From a bacterium (GTDB taxonomy: Bacteria; SZUA-79; Acidulodesulfobacterales; Acidulodesulfobacteraceae): a stretch of DNA of 50,170 nt. Position 1 is the first letter of the stretch. The number at the start of each line of letters is the position of its first letter. The stretch spans positions 1-50,170 of the forward strand of contig DAHVNW010000011.1 in the NCBI GenBank assembly GCA_027319095.1, given 5' to 3'. Under the pieces are notes generated by a model. It saw nothing but the letters and a program-made list of their open reading frames with translations. It did not search any database and was not told the origin of the DNA. The position numbers were made by a program, and so were the translations under genes. This document shows positions 39,750-47,114 of this stretch, one piece after another.

Positions 39750-42023
39750 TTGATTATATATGAATTTATACGCCATAATAATACATCGGAAATTTTACGG
39801 AATTTAATTTTGGATAGCAATAAAAAGAAAAAACTCGCCTTTTACGTCGATTACGAACGTTTTAACTCTAAAGAAGCGCCGCCCATACTATTTTTTATTT
39901 CATTTTTAAGAAATGCCGGTTATGAAGTCGATTTTTTTATCAGGGAAAAAGACCTTTTAGATGCGCTTAACCGCCGCAATAATATCATCCGTAAACGTGC
40001 GGAAACGAAACGGGAGCTTGCCGCTTCTTCCGAAGCTATTTATGCGCAAGCTTATTACGATGCATGCCTTCTTTCGCTAATGAGCGCAGACAGTTTAAGA
40101 AAAATACTTCAAACCGCAATCAAAGTAAAAGAAATAAGTCCCTATACGGCAAATATACTCGGAGGAACGGGTGTTTATGGCTACTTTGGCGATTTAATAA
40201 TAGCCGAGGGCATCGATGTAACTATAGAAGGCGATGCGGAAAAAACGCTTCCTGCCGTTTTGGACAACATTGTAACTTTTAACCGATATTGCGCCGAAAA
40301 TTATAATAAGAATTATAAGGATAGCGGGCTTAACGCCGAAAAATTAAACGATAAAATTTTTAAACGATATCCGAAAAAACTTAAATCGGGGATAACAAAA
40401 CAGGAAGCGTATTTTTGCGGACAGGAACACATGGAATTGCTATTCAAATCAAAAGGATGGCATCTTTCTCCTATAATAACCGTACCCGATATGATTTATT
40501 TTCAAAGAAAAATTTCGGGTTATACCGTAAACTGCCCCATTTCTAACGTTGCCATTAAATTAAATAACGGTGTTATAAGACTTTTTGAAAAAGTCGATGC
40601 AAAACATAATAATTTTAATAAATTTTACGGGCCGTATAAAGAAATAATTTTGTCGGAAAAAGAATTCGAAAACTTTATTCTTCCATTTCCTACCGAAGAA
40701 GAAATAAACGCCGGATACACGGGTTACCCGTGGGATATATATGAGCAATACGGTTTTGAATCGATAGGAGTTTACGCTCAGAGAGGGTGCAATTGGGGGA
40801 AATGTTCATACTGCTCTATTGTTAACTATAAATATAGAAAATTGGATATCGGCTTTCTTATAAAAATATTAACAGAGGCGAAAAAACGCCGCGTTTCCGG
40901 GTTTAGTTTCGACGACGACCTGTTCGTGCAAAACAAACTATGGACTAACGATTTTCTCGACAAAATCATTGCAGGAAAATTCAATAATATATTCGATTTT
41001 ACCGCCATGGTTAAGGTTGAACATATCGACGATATTAATCTTTTAAATAAATTAAAACAGGCTAATTTTACCAAAATTCAAATAGGGGTGGAAAGTTTTT
41101 TGCCTAAAAAAATTTCGTATTTTTCTAAAACAAAAGAAGAAAAAGAGCTTATATACGTAAATAAGGCTAAAAACATAATAAATTATTGCGCCTCAATCGG
41201 AATTATTCCTTCCTCGTTTATTATTTTAACATCTCCCAACAAAGATTTTAATTTATCGGATATAGTCCAAGAAGTAGGCGAAATAATCGACATAATAATC
41301 GAGGTTTATAACAGGTATAAATCGCTCCCGATTTTCATGTTTAACGACTTTATTAATGCCTATCCAGGCGCACCTTTATTAGCCGGACAGTCGTACTCCA
41401 AGTTTATGGTGCCGCTTTGCGGGGAGGCGGCGGAAACGAATGAAGACGGCGGCGATTATACCGCTACGATGAATTTAAGAAGCGTATGCGTTCCTTACCT
41501 GTATAAGTTCGAGAATATGAAGATTGCGCACTTTATCGGCATACTTTTAAAAAATTCCGCAAATGGGAGCAGAGAATTCGATGCAGGTTCGGAAGGCAAT
41601 AAAAATAATGCGAAAAATATCGATACGAAAAAGTCCAATATCGCAAAAACGGAGGAAGAAAGAATGTTTATACATATAAAAAATATACTTAATTCGCTGA
41701 ATTATGCGTTCGACCTTTACGGAACGCCTGCATTTTTGCTGTATGATATAGTTGACCGGCTTGATTTGATTTATAATGAAAGCCCCGGCGTTTTGCAGAA
41801 AATTCTTGCAAATTGCTTTAACGTAAGCGATATTAATAAATTTAAAAATTATATTGCTTCCAATAAAATAGACGCAAATGCGGCGCTGGATATTTTTAGA
41901 GGCATAATAAGCGGTTACGACGAAATATGCAAATTTCAACAGGAGGAAAAAGACAAAGGAAAAGCTATGGCCGATATTTTATTAAAAAGAATTGAAGGGT
42001 TTTATAAAAATTATAACTTTTAA
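39750..42023 (+). CDS. Radical SAM protein with B12-binding-like N-terminal domain
   Basis: A 757-residue protein. The first 190 residues resemble a cobalamin-binding-type Rossmann domain (FFISFLRNAGYEVDFF ... ILGGTGVYGYFGDLIIAEGIDVTIEGDAEKTL) but lack a visible DxHxxG cobalamin motif. The radical SAM core starts near residue 330 with RGCNWGKCSYCSIVNY: the cysteines are spaced CX4CX2C, not the usual CX3CX2C. GFSFDDDLFV and IQIGVESFLPK are typical core strands. A C-terminal helical region of about 200 residues follows a low-complexity Asn/Lys/Gly linker near residue 610. Substrate unknown. The start is TTG at 39750; upstream ATGs are out of frame. Confidence 0.75.
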   Translation: MIIYEFIRHNNTSEILRNLILDSNKKKKLAFYVDYERFNSKEAPPILFFISFLRNAGYEVDFFIREKDLLDALNRRNNIIRKRAETKRELAASSEAIYAQAYYDACLLSLMSADSLRKILQTAIKVKEISPYTANILGGTGVYGYFGDLIIAEGIDVTIEGDAEKTLPAVLDNIVTFNRYCAENYNKNYKDSGLNAEKLNDKIFKRYPKKLKSGITKQEAYFCGQEHMELLFKSKGWHLSPIITVPDMIYFQRKISGYTVNCPISNVAIKLNNGVIRLFEKVDAKHNNFNKFYGPYKEIILSEKEFENFILPFPTEEEINAGYTGYPWDIYEQYGFESIGVYAQRGCNWGKCSYCSIVNYKYRKLDIGFLIKILTEAKKRRVSGFSFDDDLFVQNKLWTNDFLDKIIAGKFNNIFDFTAMVKVEHIDDINLLNKLKQANFTKIQIGVESFLPKKISYFSKTKEEKELIYVNKAKNIINYCASIGIIPSSFIILTSPNKDFNLSDIVQEVGEIIDIIIEVYNRYKSLPIFMFNDFINAYPGAPLLAGQSYSKFMVPLCGEAAETNEDGGDYTATMNLRSVCVPYLYKFENMKIAHFIGILLKNSANGSREFDAGSEGNKNNAKNIDTKKSNIAKTEEERMFIHIKNILNSLNYAFDLYGTPAFLLYDIVDRLDLIYNESPGVLQKILANCFNVSDINKFKNYIASNKIDANAALDIFRGIISGYDEICKFQQEEKDKGKAMADILLKRIEGFYKNYNF

Positions 42024-42028
42024 TCTTT

Positions 42029-42319
42029 TTAATCTTTTAAATCGGTTTTAATGCCGTTTCTTCTTATTCGTTCAATTGCTTCCATAAATTTCCTGGCCAA
42101 ATTCACCGCACTACCCCCTGTATTTCTTGATATTTTCATTTAACTGAGAGTCAATAGTGTAGTTTGTGGTTTTAGACATAACGGACCATCTTGTAAATCC
42201 CAGCTAATTTCTAATTCTTTGCCCTCATGTACCTCATGTAATACTCCTTCTGCGTAAACATAGGTTGCAGGCGTTCAACCCATTCCAACGGTTCTTATAA
42301 ATATAATATCGGTTTTCAT
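42029..42319 (-). pseudogene. 96-codon frame interrupted by one TGA and one TAA (decayed gene or selenoprotein candidate)
   Basis: An ATG at 42319 with a good ribosome site (AGGGGAA, 7 bp upstream) opens a frame that runs 97 codons to a stop at 42029. It is broken in frame by TGA at codon 15 and TAA at codon 60. The pieces read MKTDIIFIRTVGMG, then TPATYVYAEGVLHEVHEGKE ... TLLTLS, then MKISRNTGGSAVNLARKFME ... KTDLKD. The absence of frameshifts and the protein-like composition between the stops argue for a recently inactivated gene. I do not recognise the family. A bacterial SECIS stem after the TGA is not convincing. Confidence 0.5.
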
Positions 42320-42385
42320 GCTTTCCCCTGTTTATTTTATCGCAAAATTAAATTAATAAATAACGTTATACCGTGAAGCTATCAA

Positions 42386-43018
42386 TTATAAACCCACGGC
42401 CTCCGCCACGGCCTGCGAATTTTCACAGATAAAAAACATGTTTTCCATACTTTTAAGCGACCTGTCATAGCTTTCCTTGCTCATAGACGAGACGCAATCG
42501 GAAACAATAACTGGATAAAAACCCCTGTTTGCAGCATCCCTTGCGGAAGATTCTATACCGATGTCGGTAGCTATTCCAGTAAATATTAACGTCGTTACCC
42601 CCTTGTTTCTTAATAAGTTCTCGAAATATGTTCCGATAAACAGGCTTGCGGTATATTTTTCTATAACTATATCGCCTTCGGATGGTTTTACATCCTCCAA
42701 TATTTCCATTGCTCCGGAAGAAAAAATAGACTTGAACATATCCTCCGGATTACTTACATTAAACATCTTCATCCGCCAGTAATAAGACCATGAAGATGCA
42801 AAGCCTTTAGGGAGGCCGACGGCAATTTTACTGTATATGAAGGGAATTTTACCCCTTAATTTACCGGTGAAATTTTTAAGGTTTTTAATGAACTCGTCTT
42901 TATTGAAAATACGCTCGGCCGTCGCATTCTGAACATCCCATACTACAAGGCAGCTGCGGGACGGGTCTATTATTTCCCGCAGGGTTTCATATACCGGTAT
43001 CCCGTCGATATTTTTCAT
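42386..43018 (-). CDS. Isochorismatase-fold hydrolase lacking the nucleophilic cysteine
   Basis: A 210-residue protein of the isochorismatase superfamily. The catalytic aspartate is in LVVWDVQNA (about residue 28) and the lysine in IVIEKYTASLF. The third position, normally cysteine in cysteine hydrolases such as nicotinamidase (TDVCVESTA-like), reads IATDIGIESSARDAA, with glycine. True isochorismatases such as EntB also have glycine there, so this is closer to the isochorismatase type than to amidases. The substrate is unknown; there are no siderophore genes nearby. Confidence 0.82.
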   Translation of the reverse strand: MKNIDGIPVYETLREIIDPSRSCLVVWDVQNATAERIFNKDEFIKNLKNFTGKLRGKIPFIYSKIAVGLPKGFASSWSYYWRMKMFNVSNPEDMFKSIFSSGAMEILEDVKPSEGDIVIEKYTASLFIGTYFENLLRNKGVTTLIFTGIATDIGIESSARDAANRGFYPVIVSDCVSSMSKESYDRSLKSMENMFFICENSQAVAEAVGL

Positions 43019-43148
43019 AATCTTACCTCCGTTTCAGATTTTCAAAATATTTTTCTATTATTTTTTTAATCCCTTTTAGCTTATTTAAAGCAGCGCTTTT
43101 TAATGCCCGCAAAATATATGTCGATTATGAATTAATTAAATTAACCGA

Positions 43149-43814
43149 TTAATCGTAAAATTTAACGATTTCGTCAAAATCGTTCCTGAATGTTTTTATG
43201 CCGTTGATTTTACTGTCTGTTTTATAGTAACCGATAGAAATCCCCAGAATGAATTTTTTATTTTTTGGAAGGCCGAACGCCTGCCTTAAAACATCGGGAT
43301 ATACGGTAAGATATGCCTGAGGACAGGCTCCGAGACCATTGTTGTTGTGGGCAGCCAATAAAATATTTTGAATCAACATGCCGCAATCCAGGACAGACCA
43401 CAAACCCAAGCTTTCTTCCATATATATAAATATCGCGGTTTGGGAATTAAAAAAGTTATAGTTCGATAATGTAAATTCCTTTCTTTTTTCTGCATCTTCC
43501 CTTCCTATGCCGATGTATTCGAACCTGTGCTTTCCGGTTTCAAACATGTTGGCTTCCTGTTTTTCCGGCCATACATTTGGAAACGGATAATCGGGATTTA
43601 TAGCAGTACCGTTCTTTGCAAGCCCATACAGGCTGTTTTTTATAAATTCGCTTGTCTTGCCGGTGGAAACGGCTATTTCCCATGGCTGCGAGTTTGCCCA
43701 TGAAGGCGCCCTTAAAGATGCCGAAAGTATTTTTTCGATTATTTCCTTTGGGACGGGCTTGTCTAAAAAATCCCTTTTTGAAGTTCTGGTTGTTAATGCT
43801 TCAAATAATTCCAT
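43149..43814 (-). CDS. Nitroreductase family flavoprotein
   Basis: About 221 residues from the ATG at 43814, which has a strong GGGGG ribosome site; an upstream in-frame start would add 35 residues with no such site. The start MELFEALTTRTSKRDFLDKP and LRAPSWANSQPWEIAVSTG is the FMN-binding nitroreductase pattern, with NILLAAHNNNGLGACPQAYL later. Such enzymes reduce nitro compounds, quinones or other electrophiles with NAD(P)H. The promoter is controlled by a 20-bp palindrome (43936-43955) and the neighbouring TetR, like nemRA-type electrophile responses. The natural substrate is unknown. Confidence 0.88.
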   Translation of the reverse strand: MELFEALTTRTSKRDFLDKPVPKEIIEKILSASLRAPSWANSQPWEIAVSTGKTSEFIKNSLYGLAKNGTAINPDYPFPNVWPEKQEANMFETGKHRFEYIGIGREDAEKRKEFTLSNYNFFNSQTAIFIYMEESLGLWSVLDCGMLIQNILLAAHNNNGLGACPQAYLTVYPDVLRQAFGLPKNKKFILGISIGYYKTDSKINGIKTFRNDFDEIVKFYD

Positions 43815-43935
43815 TTTAAAACCCCCTTTTAAAATTATACTATTAAAAATTATATTGTATAAATATTTTTCCGCTTTGGTTAACTTAATAAAATAAAGAA
43901 AGTTCCCGAAATTCCACAAGCCATTTTTATAAAAT

Positions 43936-44000
43936 AAGACCGATTAATCGGTCTTTATATTTTTATTATTCATTATATATTCGGGCTTTCCATGTGTCAA
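43936..44000 (-). promoter_or_regulatory. Palindromic operator and promoter for the nitroreductase
   Basis: On the minus strand, TTGACA (43995-44000), a 17-bp spacer and TATAAT (43972-43977) make a near-consensus promoter. The perfect 20-bp palindrome AAGACCGATTAATCGGTCTT lies at 43936-43955, about 10-30 bp downstream of the expected start of transcription. Its GACCG...CGGTC arms are typical of TetR operators. The second TetR gene (44074) is divergent. Confidence 0.75.
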
Positions 44001-44044
44001 GCATTTTCTATTTTATTGTTTTATTTTATTATTAAGCCTGTGTA

Positions 44045-44053
44045 TGATATAAT
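44045..44053 (+). promoter_or_regulatory. Extended -10 promoter for the second TetR gene
   Basis: TGATATAAT (TGnTATAAT) at 44045-44053, 21 bp before the ATG at 44074, with an AGGAG ribosome site between (44061-44065). The leader is very short. Confidence 0.45.
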
Positions 44054-44073
44054 GATTTTTAGGAGATTAATTA

Positions 44074-44673
44074 ATGGTAAAAATTTTAAAAAAGAAAACG
44101 AAAAGAGGCGACATACTCGAAAAAGCCGCCTCTCTGATTCTCGAGAAGGGATACGAAGACTTCCGCCTGCAGGACCTCGAAGAAAAAACAGGCTGCGCAA
44201 GGGGTTGTATATATTACCATTTCGATTCTAAAAAAGAAATCGCGGAAACGGTTATAGACGAGATTATAAAGATAAAGTTCGCAGATTCGTGGAAAGATGT
44301 ATATAAAGGGGATAATCCGGTCGAAAGCATTTGCGAAATGCTTGACGGTTTATTGTTAAAAGGGGGGAGCGCCCTTGCAAAAAATGGATGTCCCTTAGGA
44401 AATATCGCAATGGAGTTGTCGCATAAAGATAAATTTTTTGCAAAAAAGATACAAAGCATAGTAGCCCTGCAAATATCTTACATCGAAAAGGCTATAAACG
44501 TCGCAAAGGATAAAGGCATCGTCAGAAAAGACATAGATTCCGACGCAACTGCTAAATTTATCGTTTCTTCCATCGAGGGTTGCATCATGACAGCCAAGAC
44601 ATTTCAGGATAAAGGAGTCCTCGAAAACTGCTTTAAATTAATCAAGGATTATCTGAGGGGCCTTTATGCGTAA
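44074..44673 (+). CDS. TetR family regulator, thiol-rich (second paralogue)
   Basis: A 199-residue repressor paralogous to the one at 38583. The helix-turn-helix reads ASLILEKGYEDFRLQDLEEK and CARGCIYYHFDSKKEIAETV. The ligand domain has AKNGCPLGNIAMELSHKD and SSIEGCIMTAKTF. Its cysteines align with the first TetR, with one extra in TGCARGC. It is divergent from the nitroreductase, with the palindrome at 43936-43955 in between, the usual layout for a TetR and its target. An electrophile or oxidant sensor of the NemR kind is a reasonable inference. Confidence 0.9.
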   Translation: MVKILKKKTKRGDILEKAASLILEKGYEDFRLQDLEEKTGCARGCIYYHFDSKKEIAETVIDEIIKIKFADSWKDVYKGDNPVESICEMLDGLLLKGGSALAKNGCPLGNIAMELSHKDKFFAKKIQSIVALQISYIEKAINVAKDKGIVRKDIDSDATAKFIVSSIEGCIMTAKTFQDKGVLENCFKLIKDYLRGLYA

Positions 44674-44942
44674 AATTCATTCAAAAGCACATGGTTATAT
44701 TGCATATATCAATATTTTATTGCCTTTCATGAGGTTCACGTCTTTATTATAATATTTCCTATTGTGCGGGATTAAAACCTCTTTCCATAAAATATTGATT
44801 CTTTATTAATCTACTAAAATCTCTTTAATTAAGGCTTTAACGGCTAATGCGGTATAGTTATAATTCTGCAATTTTTAAGTATTTTATTGCATTATCGTTA
44901 TATTATATATTATGCAATACGCTTTAAAAATAATAATTACTT
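44674..44942. other. Non-coding gap
   Basis: These 269 bp hold no supportable gene on either strand. The sequence is AT-rich, with no clear promoter, hairpin or repeat. It separates the end of the second TetR gene from the end of the decayed dsrE copy (convergent). Confidence 0.5.
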
Positions 44943-45282
44943 TTAAAGCGTCATCGGCTGATAGCCTTCCGCCATCAATTCGGCAATTCTCGGTCCTGAG
45001 CGGACAAGTTCGACTTTTTTCCTGAAGCATGGGTGTAATGTAAAAGCTTTGGCTATTCGAACGCATGTGTGCGTCATTACATTGTTTTTCAGGACATCGT
45101 CGTAGGCATCGAGAATCTCTTTGTCCCATGTTTTGCAATAAAATCTTCTGCCGGTTCTAAAAACATAACCTTAGCATATTCGACGCGTTTTTTGTTCTCC
45201 ATGCTAAATTAAGCCATATTTGTAATTTAGCTGGATTGTTTTTGCCTGAGATAATAATTGTTAGCGCCTTTGCTTTTGCCAT
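44943..45282 (-). pseudogene. Decayed second copy of the DsrE family gene
   Basis: The start MAKAKALTIIISGKNNPAKL and the end RIAELMAEGYQPMTL match the intact gene at 39252-39602. Between them the frame shifts at least twice: VEYAKVMFLEPAEDFIAK is in one frame, and DKEILDAYDDVLKNNVMTHT in another. The conserved cysteine region survives only as THTCVRIAKAF. The ATG at 45282 and stop at 44943 are in place. It is the last member of the run DUF2892-tusA-psi-dsrE, so the duplication probably kept the operon intact before decay. Confidence 0.85.
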
Positions 45283-45335
45283 AAAGGCCTATATAAAATT
45301 AATTAACGTACCGTAAAAAGATAGGTTGCCTGTTT

Positions 45336-45569
45336 TTATGCTTTTTTAATATAAAATCTAATTTTCTTGCCCTCTTCTTTTGTTTCGACAAGTTCGTTGC
45401 CTGTCATTCTGCACCACGCAGGTATATCTTGCGAAGAAGCGGGACTAGTAGAAATAATTTCGAATATTTCGCCCCGGTTAAGTTCCCCAAGCTCTTTTTT
45501 AATTTTGGGATATAGGGCGGCGCAGGTAAGACAGCCTGTGTCGACAGCTTTCTTGACATCTAAAGACAC
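45336..45569 (-). CDS. TusA family sulfur carrier-like protein
   Basis: A 77-residue protein matching TusA/SirA/YedF in length and pattern. It starts from GTG (45569) after GGGAGG. The sequence is VDTGCLTCAALYPKIKKEL with a cysteine pair CxxC where TusA has CPxP, then GEIFEIISTSPASSQDIPAWCRMTGN and a last strand KIRFYIKKA. The first cysteine is the expected persulfide carrier; the loss of the CPxP proline is unusual. It lies between DUF2892 and the decayed dsrE, under the operator at 45948. Confidence 0.8.
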   Translation of the reverse strand: MSLDVKKAVDTGCLTCAALYPKIKKELGELNRGEIFEIISTSPASSQDIPAWCRMTGNELVETKEEGKKIRFYIKKA

Positions 45570-45659
45570 TATTGCCTCCCAATGATTTATCGTTTATAAA
45601 TATTGCACCGGTAAAAATTCAAAAAATATCATAATCCCAGTTAAACAAAATTAAAAAAC

Positions 45660-45878
45660 TTATTTATTGTCATAGTGTGTAGGACATGTCGAAATTCCAA
45701 GCAGGGCATAAAAAGGACAAAGCCCCGCAATTCCGGTAATTAAAGCCGCAATGCCCGCTATTAACAGTATCACCCCCAACGCCTCGCTTGAACCGAGCAA
45801 GATATACCCGATTATTAAAAGAATTATTCCCAGAATAACACGTATAACCCTATCATTTTTTCCTTGATTTACTTTCAT
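45660..45878 (-). CDS. DUF2892 (YgaP-like) small membrane protein
   Basis: About 72 residues from the ATG at 45878 with ribosome site AGGGGTG; an upstream GTG (45887) lies too close to that site. It has the DUF2892 start KVNQGKNDRVIRVILGIILL, two predicted membrane helices and a C-terminal CPFYALLGISTCP with two cysteines. In other bacteria this domain is often fused to or encoded beside rhodanese-type sulfurtransferases (for example YgaP). It is first in the run with tusA and psi-dsrE, directly downstream of the operator. Confidence 0.85.
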   Translation of the reverse strand: MKVNQGKNDRVIRVILGIILLIIGYILLGSSEALGVILLIAGIAALITGIAGLCPFYALLGISTCPTHYDNK

Positions 45879-45947
45879 AATAATCACCCCTCTTCCAAGT
45901 TTAAGGTTTATTTAAGATTCTTGCCCTGATGATGCTGCGATATAAAA

Positions 45948-45992
45948 ATACCGACTGGTTTGTATCGTATCACTGCCAAAAATTTTTGTCAA
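45948..45992 (-). promoter_or_regulatory. TetR-type operator overlapping the DUF2892-tusA promoter
   Basis: On the minus strand, TTGACA (45987-45992), a 17-bp spacer and TACGAT (45964-45969). The operator ATACCGACTGGTTTGTAT (45948-45965) overlaps the -10 by two bases. It differs at only one of 18 positions from the operator at 39653-39670, and the promoter/operator register is identical. One regulator therefore very likely controls both units. Confidence 0.78.
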
Positions 45993-46056
45993 GCTAATTT
46001 TTATATTTGTAATTTAAATTATAATAAAGTGCGCCTCTATAATACACTAATTAATT

Positions 46057-46605
46057 TTATAACCGAAGTCCTTTAATCCATTCGTCGGTTTTAATTATCC
46101 GGCCGAACCGCGTTTGCGTTACTAGTATGGCCAGGTGCAGTTCTTCTGCCGTCACTGAACCCGCGTCGTTGGTTATGGAAAGCGTTCCCGTGGCATCTGA
46201 CAAAAACTCTACCTCGTAACCCATATGAAAAGCGCGTCTTGCGGTTGTATCGCAGCAGTTTTGCGTCATATACCCCGTTATAGCGACGGTATAGATTCCA
46301 TTTGTTTTCAGCCAGTTTTCCAGATTCGTTCCGGTAAAGGCGTCGGGAAGGTTTTTCTCTATCAATATATCCCTGTTCCTGCTTTCAATTTCTGGATGGA
46401 GCTCCCATTCCGGCGTTCCCTTCCTGAAAACTGGGGATCCCGGAGCGAGAGAGGTATTCTGTATGACGGCCATTGGCAACTTGTACTTTATTGCGGCATC
46501 CATGGCCCTCAAGATATTATTAAAACTCCAGGCAGGATGAGTAACGGGAAGCCTGCCGGTAAAATATTCGTTCTGAACGTCTATAACTAGTAAAGCCCTT
46601 TTCAT
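46057..46605 (-). CDS. Isochorismatase-superfamily cysteine hydrolase
   Basis: A 182-residue protein with all three catalytic residues: aspartate in LLVIDVQNEYF, lysine in IEKNLPDAF, and cysteine in ITGYMTQNCCDTTARRA. It therefore belongs to the cysteine hydrolase branch (nicotinamidase- or carbamoylsarcosine-amidase-like). Its ATG overlaps the stop of the GNAT gene by four bases (46602-46605), so they form an operon. Substrate unknown. Compare the relative at 42386, which lacks the cysteine. Confidence 0.88.
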   Translation of the reverse strand: MKRALLVIDVQNEYFTGRLPVTHPAWSFNNILRAMDAAIKYKLPMAVIQNTSLAPGSPVFRKGTPEWELHPEIESRNRDILIEKNLPDAFTGTNLENWLKTNGIYTVAITGYMTQNCCDTTARRAFHMGYEVEFLSDATGTLSITNDAGSVTAEELHLAILVTQTRFGRIIKTDEWIKGLRL

Positions 46606-47114
46606 AATTTCTCCATGTTAATTTTTAAATACCTTTCCTTATAAATATCCATTATAAAAAAATCTACCTGTTTTCCATGCATCTCTTTTATGCATTCGCC
46701 TTTTTCGCCAAAACCTAATTTTTTATATAAACGGAAAGCTTTTTGATTGTTTTTTCTTACTATAAGGTGAATTCTTGAGACATCCATATTGCCAAAGCCG
46801 TCTTCCATTACCTTAAGCGTTATTGTTTTACCGAGTCCCATGCCGGTTTTTCCAGGTTTTAAAGCGATCCTGAATTCCGCTTCTTCTTGAGAGGTTTTGT
46901 TAAGTATGGCAAACCCCACAAGCTCGCCTGAATATTCAGCCGCGTAACACTTTGTACAGGGTTTCAGGTAATATTCAAAAAGCCATCCGTTTTGCCTTAA
47001 GGCGTAATCCAGCTCCTCGAAGCATTGCGGATAATGCTGCCATTCAATTACCGCCGATATATCGGCTTGTACGATATCCCTCAGCGCAATTTCCGGCAGC
47101 GAATTATTTAGCAT
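46602..47114 (-). CDS. GNAT family N-acetyltransferase
   Basis: A 170-residue acetyltransferase. Typical elements are ELVGFAILNKTSQEEAEFRI, the acetyl-CoA loop region PGKTGMGLGKTITLKVME (a variant of the Q/RxxGxG/A motif), and NMDVSRIHLIVRKNNQKAFRLYKKLGF. It is translationally coupled to the hydrolase downstream and overlaps the methyltransferase remnant upstream by 11 bp. The acceptor is unknown. Confidence 0.88.
   Translation of the reverse strand: MLNNSLPEIALRDIVQADISAVIEWQHYPQCFEELDYALRQNGWLFEYYLKPCTKCYAAEYSGELVGFAILNKTSQEEAEFRIALKPGKTGMGLGKTITLKVMEDGFGNMDVSRIHLIVRKNNQKAFRLYKKLGFGEKGECIKEMHGKQVDFFIMDIYKERYLKINMEKL

Noticed and set aside
42270-42319. Bacterial SECIS element after the TGA at codon 15
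   Set aside because: Only a 4-bp CTGC/GCAG stem with a 13-nt loop was found; too weak to claim selenocysteine insertion, so it is only listed as a possibility.
44884-45138. 84-residue minus-strand frame as an independent gene
   Set aside because: It is the shifted middle part of the decayed dsrE copy; the product is Cys/Arg-rich and loses similarity outside it.
39252-45282. Idea that the two dsrE copies bound a composite transposon
   Set aside because: They are in direct orientation but there are no transposase genes or terminal repeats flanking the 5-kb interval.
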